Shown here: positions 13,305-14,596 of the stretch, one piece after another
Position numbering within the stretch: position 1 is the first letter of the stretch
How the letters are laid out: each line of letters opens with the position of its first letter
Assembly (NCBI GenBank): GCA_040757795.1
Contig: JBFLWG010000026.1
Coordinates: forward strand, 1-14,596
Source of the DNA: DYTO01 sp040757795
Lineage (GTDB): Archaea > Hadarchaeota > Hadarchaeia > Hadarchaeales > Hadarchaeaceae
Reading direction: 5' to 3'
DNA: 14,596 nt
Program-made: the position numbers and the translations under genes
The notes under the pieces: model-generated
Told to the model about the DNA's origin: nothing
The model's input: the letters and a program-made list of their open reading frames with translations, nothing else
Databases searched by the model: none

Positions 13305-13985
13305 ATGATGGCAAAATCTCTGGTCAAGCCGGTAATTGTGCTTGTTGTGATAATCGTGGTCGCTGGAGCAGTGGCCGCACTCAAGCCTTGGGAATGGATT
13401 AACCAAAGTGGCGCCGCGCGCTTTTACTCTAGGACTTATTTTTATCTCACAAAGACAGAAGACAACAATCCGCTTGAGAACGTTATAATCTCTCTTCCAG
13501 ACCCGCATGTCGAAAATCAACTTTTGAACAATTACATCAAAGATGCGTACTGGGTACTTTCAGCTTCCACAGATAACGGCGTTGTTGTTGAAACTCAAGG
13601 ACTGGCCGTATTACGACTTGTCCCACCAAGGACTTCGGAGCTGAAAATGGAGGGGATGGGGCACGAAATAACATTTGTGGGACCAAAGTTCAGTTTTGAC
13701 CAAGTGGATCGTCTTTATATCGGAGAAATTTTGGAAATTCAACTGTGGTGGGAAATTCCAGCAGATATGGCAAATCGGCTTACATTGAAATATAACGCCG
13801 CGGGATACCCAACTCATGCAGCAGTCTACTCAACGTTGACAAAAAACGTCAGCGGCCAGTTTTTCGCAGGCCTCTACAAGCTCAATAGTGACAACACCAT
13901 AGCCCAAAAAGTAGAAGAGTTTTCTGGGGCGATTGAAAACGAGCCATCAAACCAATTAGTTTGGTGGGGCCTAGGCCAGGTTTGA
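13305..13985 (+). CDS. Membrane-anchored protein of unknown function
   Basis: I do not recognise this 226-residue protein. A basic start and one hydrophobic segment (about 8-27, VIVLVVIIVVAGAVAAL) lack an obvious cleavage site and suggest an N-terminal anchor, with the rest outside the cell. The outer part (about 30-226) mixes beta and helical pieces, with clustered tryptophans (IQLWWEIP, VWWGLGQV) and few cysteines. AGGAG at 13289-13293 precedes ATG 13305; ATG 13308 is an equal alternative. It lies 32 bp after the secreted-protein gene and probably works with it at the cell surface. Its coding sequence is visibly richer in A+T than the hyp genes, which hints at separate ancestry. Confidence 0.75.
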   Translation: MMAKSLVKPVIVLVVIIVVAGAVAALKPWEWINQSGAARFYSRTYFYLTKTEDNNPLENVIISLPDPHVENQLLNNYIKDAYWVLSASTDNGVVVETQGLAVLRLVPPRTSELKMEGMGHEITFVGPKFSFDQVDRLYIGEILEIQLWWEIPADMANRLTLKYNAAGYPTHAAVYSTLTKNVSGQFFAGLYKLNSDNTIAQKVEEFSGAIENEPSNQLVWWGLGQV

Positions 13986-14028
13986 AGCCGGCCAATGTCT
14001 CGCAGAGTAAACGCGCCCCGCACCAAAA

Positions 14029-14036
14029 TTCTTAAG
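14029..14036 (+). promoter_or_regulatory. TATA-like box of hypF
   Basis: TTCTTAAG, centred near 14033, predicts transcription start around 14059, three bases before ATG 14062. hypF is therefore probably transcribed separately, with almost no leader. Confidence 0.4.
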
Positions 14037-14061
14037 CCGCCCGCCCACCATCCTCCAAGGA

Positions 14062-14596
14062 ATGGAAAGCACATCAAGGGCGCGCGCAGAGGTCCGGGTC
14101 ACAGGCCTCGTGCAGGGGGTGGGCTTCAGGCCCTTCTGCCACAGGCTCGCGGCTCGCTTGGGGCTCAAGGGGTTCGTCCGCAACATGGGCGACGCCGGGG
14201 TCCAGATTGTCGTCGAGGGCGGCAAGGGCACGATAGAGAAGTTCACGTCTCTCCTGAAGTCGGAGCAGCCTCCAATGGCCGGGGTCGAGGGGGTGCTGGT
14301 CAAGTGGCTCCCCCCCCGGGGCGATTTTGAACGCTTCAACGTCGTGGAGAGCGAGAAGGCGGGGGTCGGCCTTCCTTCAATCGTCCCGCCCGACATGGCC
14401 ACGTGCGGGGACTGCCTTCGCGAGATGATGGACCCGAAAGACAGAAGGCACGGCTACCCATTCACAACATGCGTCAACTGCGGGCCTAGGTTCACGATCA
14501 TCGAGAGCCTGCCCTACGACAGGCCGCGGATGTCAATGGTTGATTTCCCCCTCTGCGCCGACTGCTCCGCGGAGTACGGGAACCCCGCCGACAGAA
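14062..14596 (+). CDS. hypF: HypF, carbamoyltransferase, N-terminal part
   Basis: HypF makes carbamoyl-AMP from carbamoyl phosphate and passes the carbamoyl group to HypE for cyanide synthesis. The visible 178 residues begin with the acylphosphatase-like domain (VTGLVQGVGFRPF near 14, then VRNMGDAGVQI), followed by the paired zinc fingers: CGDC and CVNC in the first, CADC opening the second. The YrdC-like and carbamoyltransferase domains lie beyond the right edge. ATG 14062 has only AAGGA directly against it, and a TATA-like box at 14029-14036 points to a near-leaderless message. The gap after the membrane-anchored protein gene is 76 bp. Confidence 0.95.
   Translation, partial: MESTSRARAEVRVTGLVQGVGFRPFCHRLAARLGLKGFVRNMGDAGVQIVVEGGKGTIEKFTSLLKSEQPPMAGVEGVLVKWLPPRGDFERFNVVESEKAGVGLPSIVPPDMATCGDCLREMMDPKDRRHGYPFTTCVNCGPRFTIIESLPYDRPRMSMVDFPLCADCSAEYGNPADR

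Noticed and set aside
11882..13986. GTTTGAA repeated at both ends of the hypC-hypF insert as a target-site duplication.
   Set aside because: The seven bases include a valine codon and TGA stop at the ends of two genes. This is too short and easily coincidental.

Overview
The window looks like archaeal chromosome. Protein starts follow archaeal signals: TATA-like boxes about 26 bp upstream of starts, and Shine-Dalgarno sites of the GGTGA/GGAGG type. The window carries archaeal marker genes: aIF5A with its hypusine site, the rRNA-processing nuclease Nob1, an MJ0936-type phosphoesterase, and a tRNA-Leu with an encoded CCA end. I cannot assign the lineage from the sequence alone. The hydrogenase-maturation genes imply that the organism makes a [NiFe] hydrogenase, although no hydrogenase structural gene lies in the window.

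Layout. 1-55 is the 5' end of an unidentified minus-strand gene, followed by tRNA-Leu(CAA) on the minus strand (110-197). Three plus-strand genes follow: a membrane-embedded M28 metallopeptidase, an MJ0936/YfcE-like phosphoesterase, and a P2-type Ca2+ ATPase. A minus-strand cluster (4831-7980), read from right to left, is nadK, nob1, a DUF47/PhoU-like protein and a PiT phosphate permease. From 8046, aIF5A and a small membrane protein are read on the plus strand, divergently from nadK.

The right half (8777-14596) is a hydrogenase-maturation locus. hypE is on the minus strand; divergent from it are hypD and a hypC gene that continues in frame into a hotdog (4HBT/YbgC-like) thioesterase domain. 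hypF starts at 14062 and runs off the window. Between hypC and hypF lie an AT-rich regulatory stretch with inverted and direct repeats, a secreted beta-sandwich protein and a membrane-anchored protein, both of unknown function.

How the genes work together. HypC, HypD, HypE and HypF build the Fe(CN)2CO unit of [NiFe] hydrogenases: HypF and HypE make the cyanide ligand, and HypC and HypD carry the iron and ligands. PiT and DUF47 form a phosphate-uptake pair. The rest is housekeeping: NADP synthesis, 18S/16S-type rRNA maturation, translation elongation and Ca2+ export. The most unusual features are the HypC-hotdog fusion, which has an ideal internal ribosome-binding site and ATG in the linker, and the repeated use of one TATA-like element between two tightly spaced divergent genes, with very short or absent 5' leaders.
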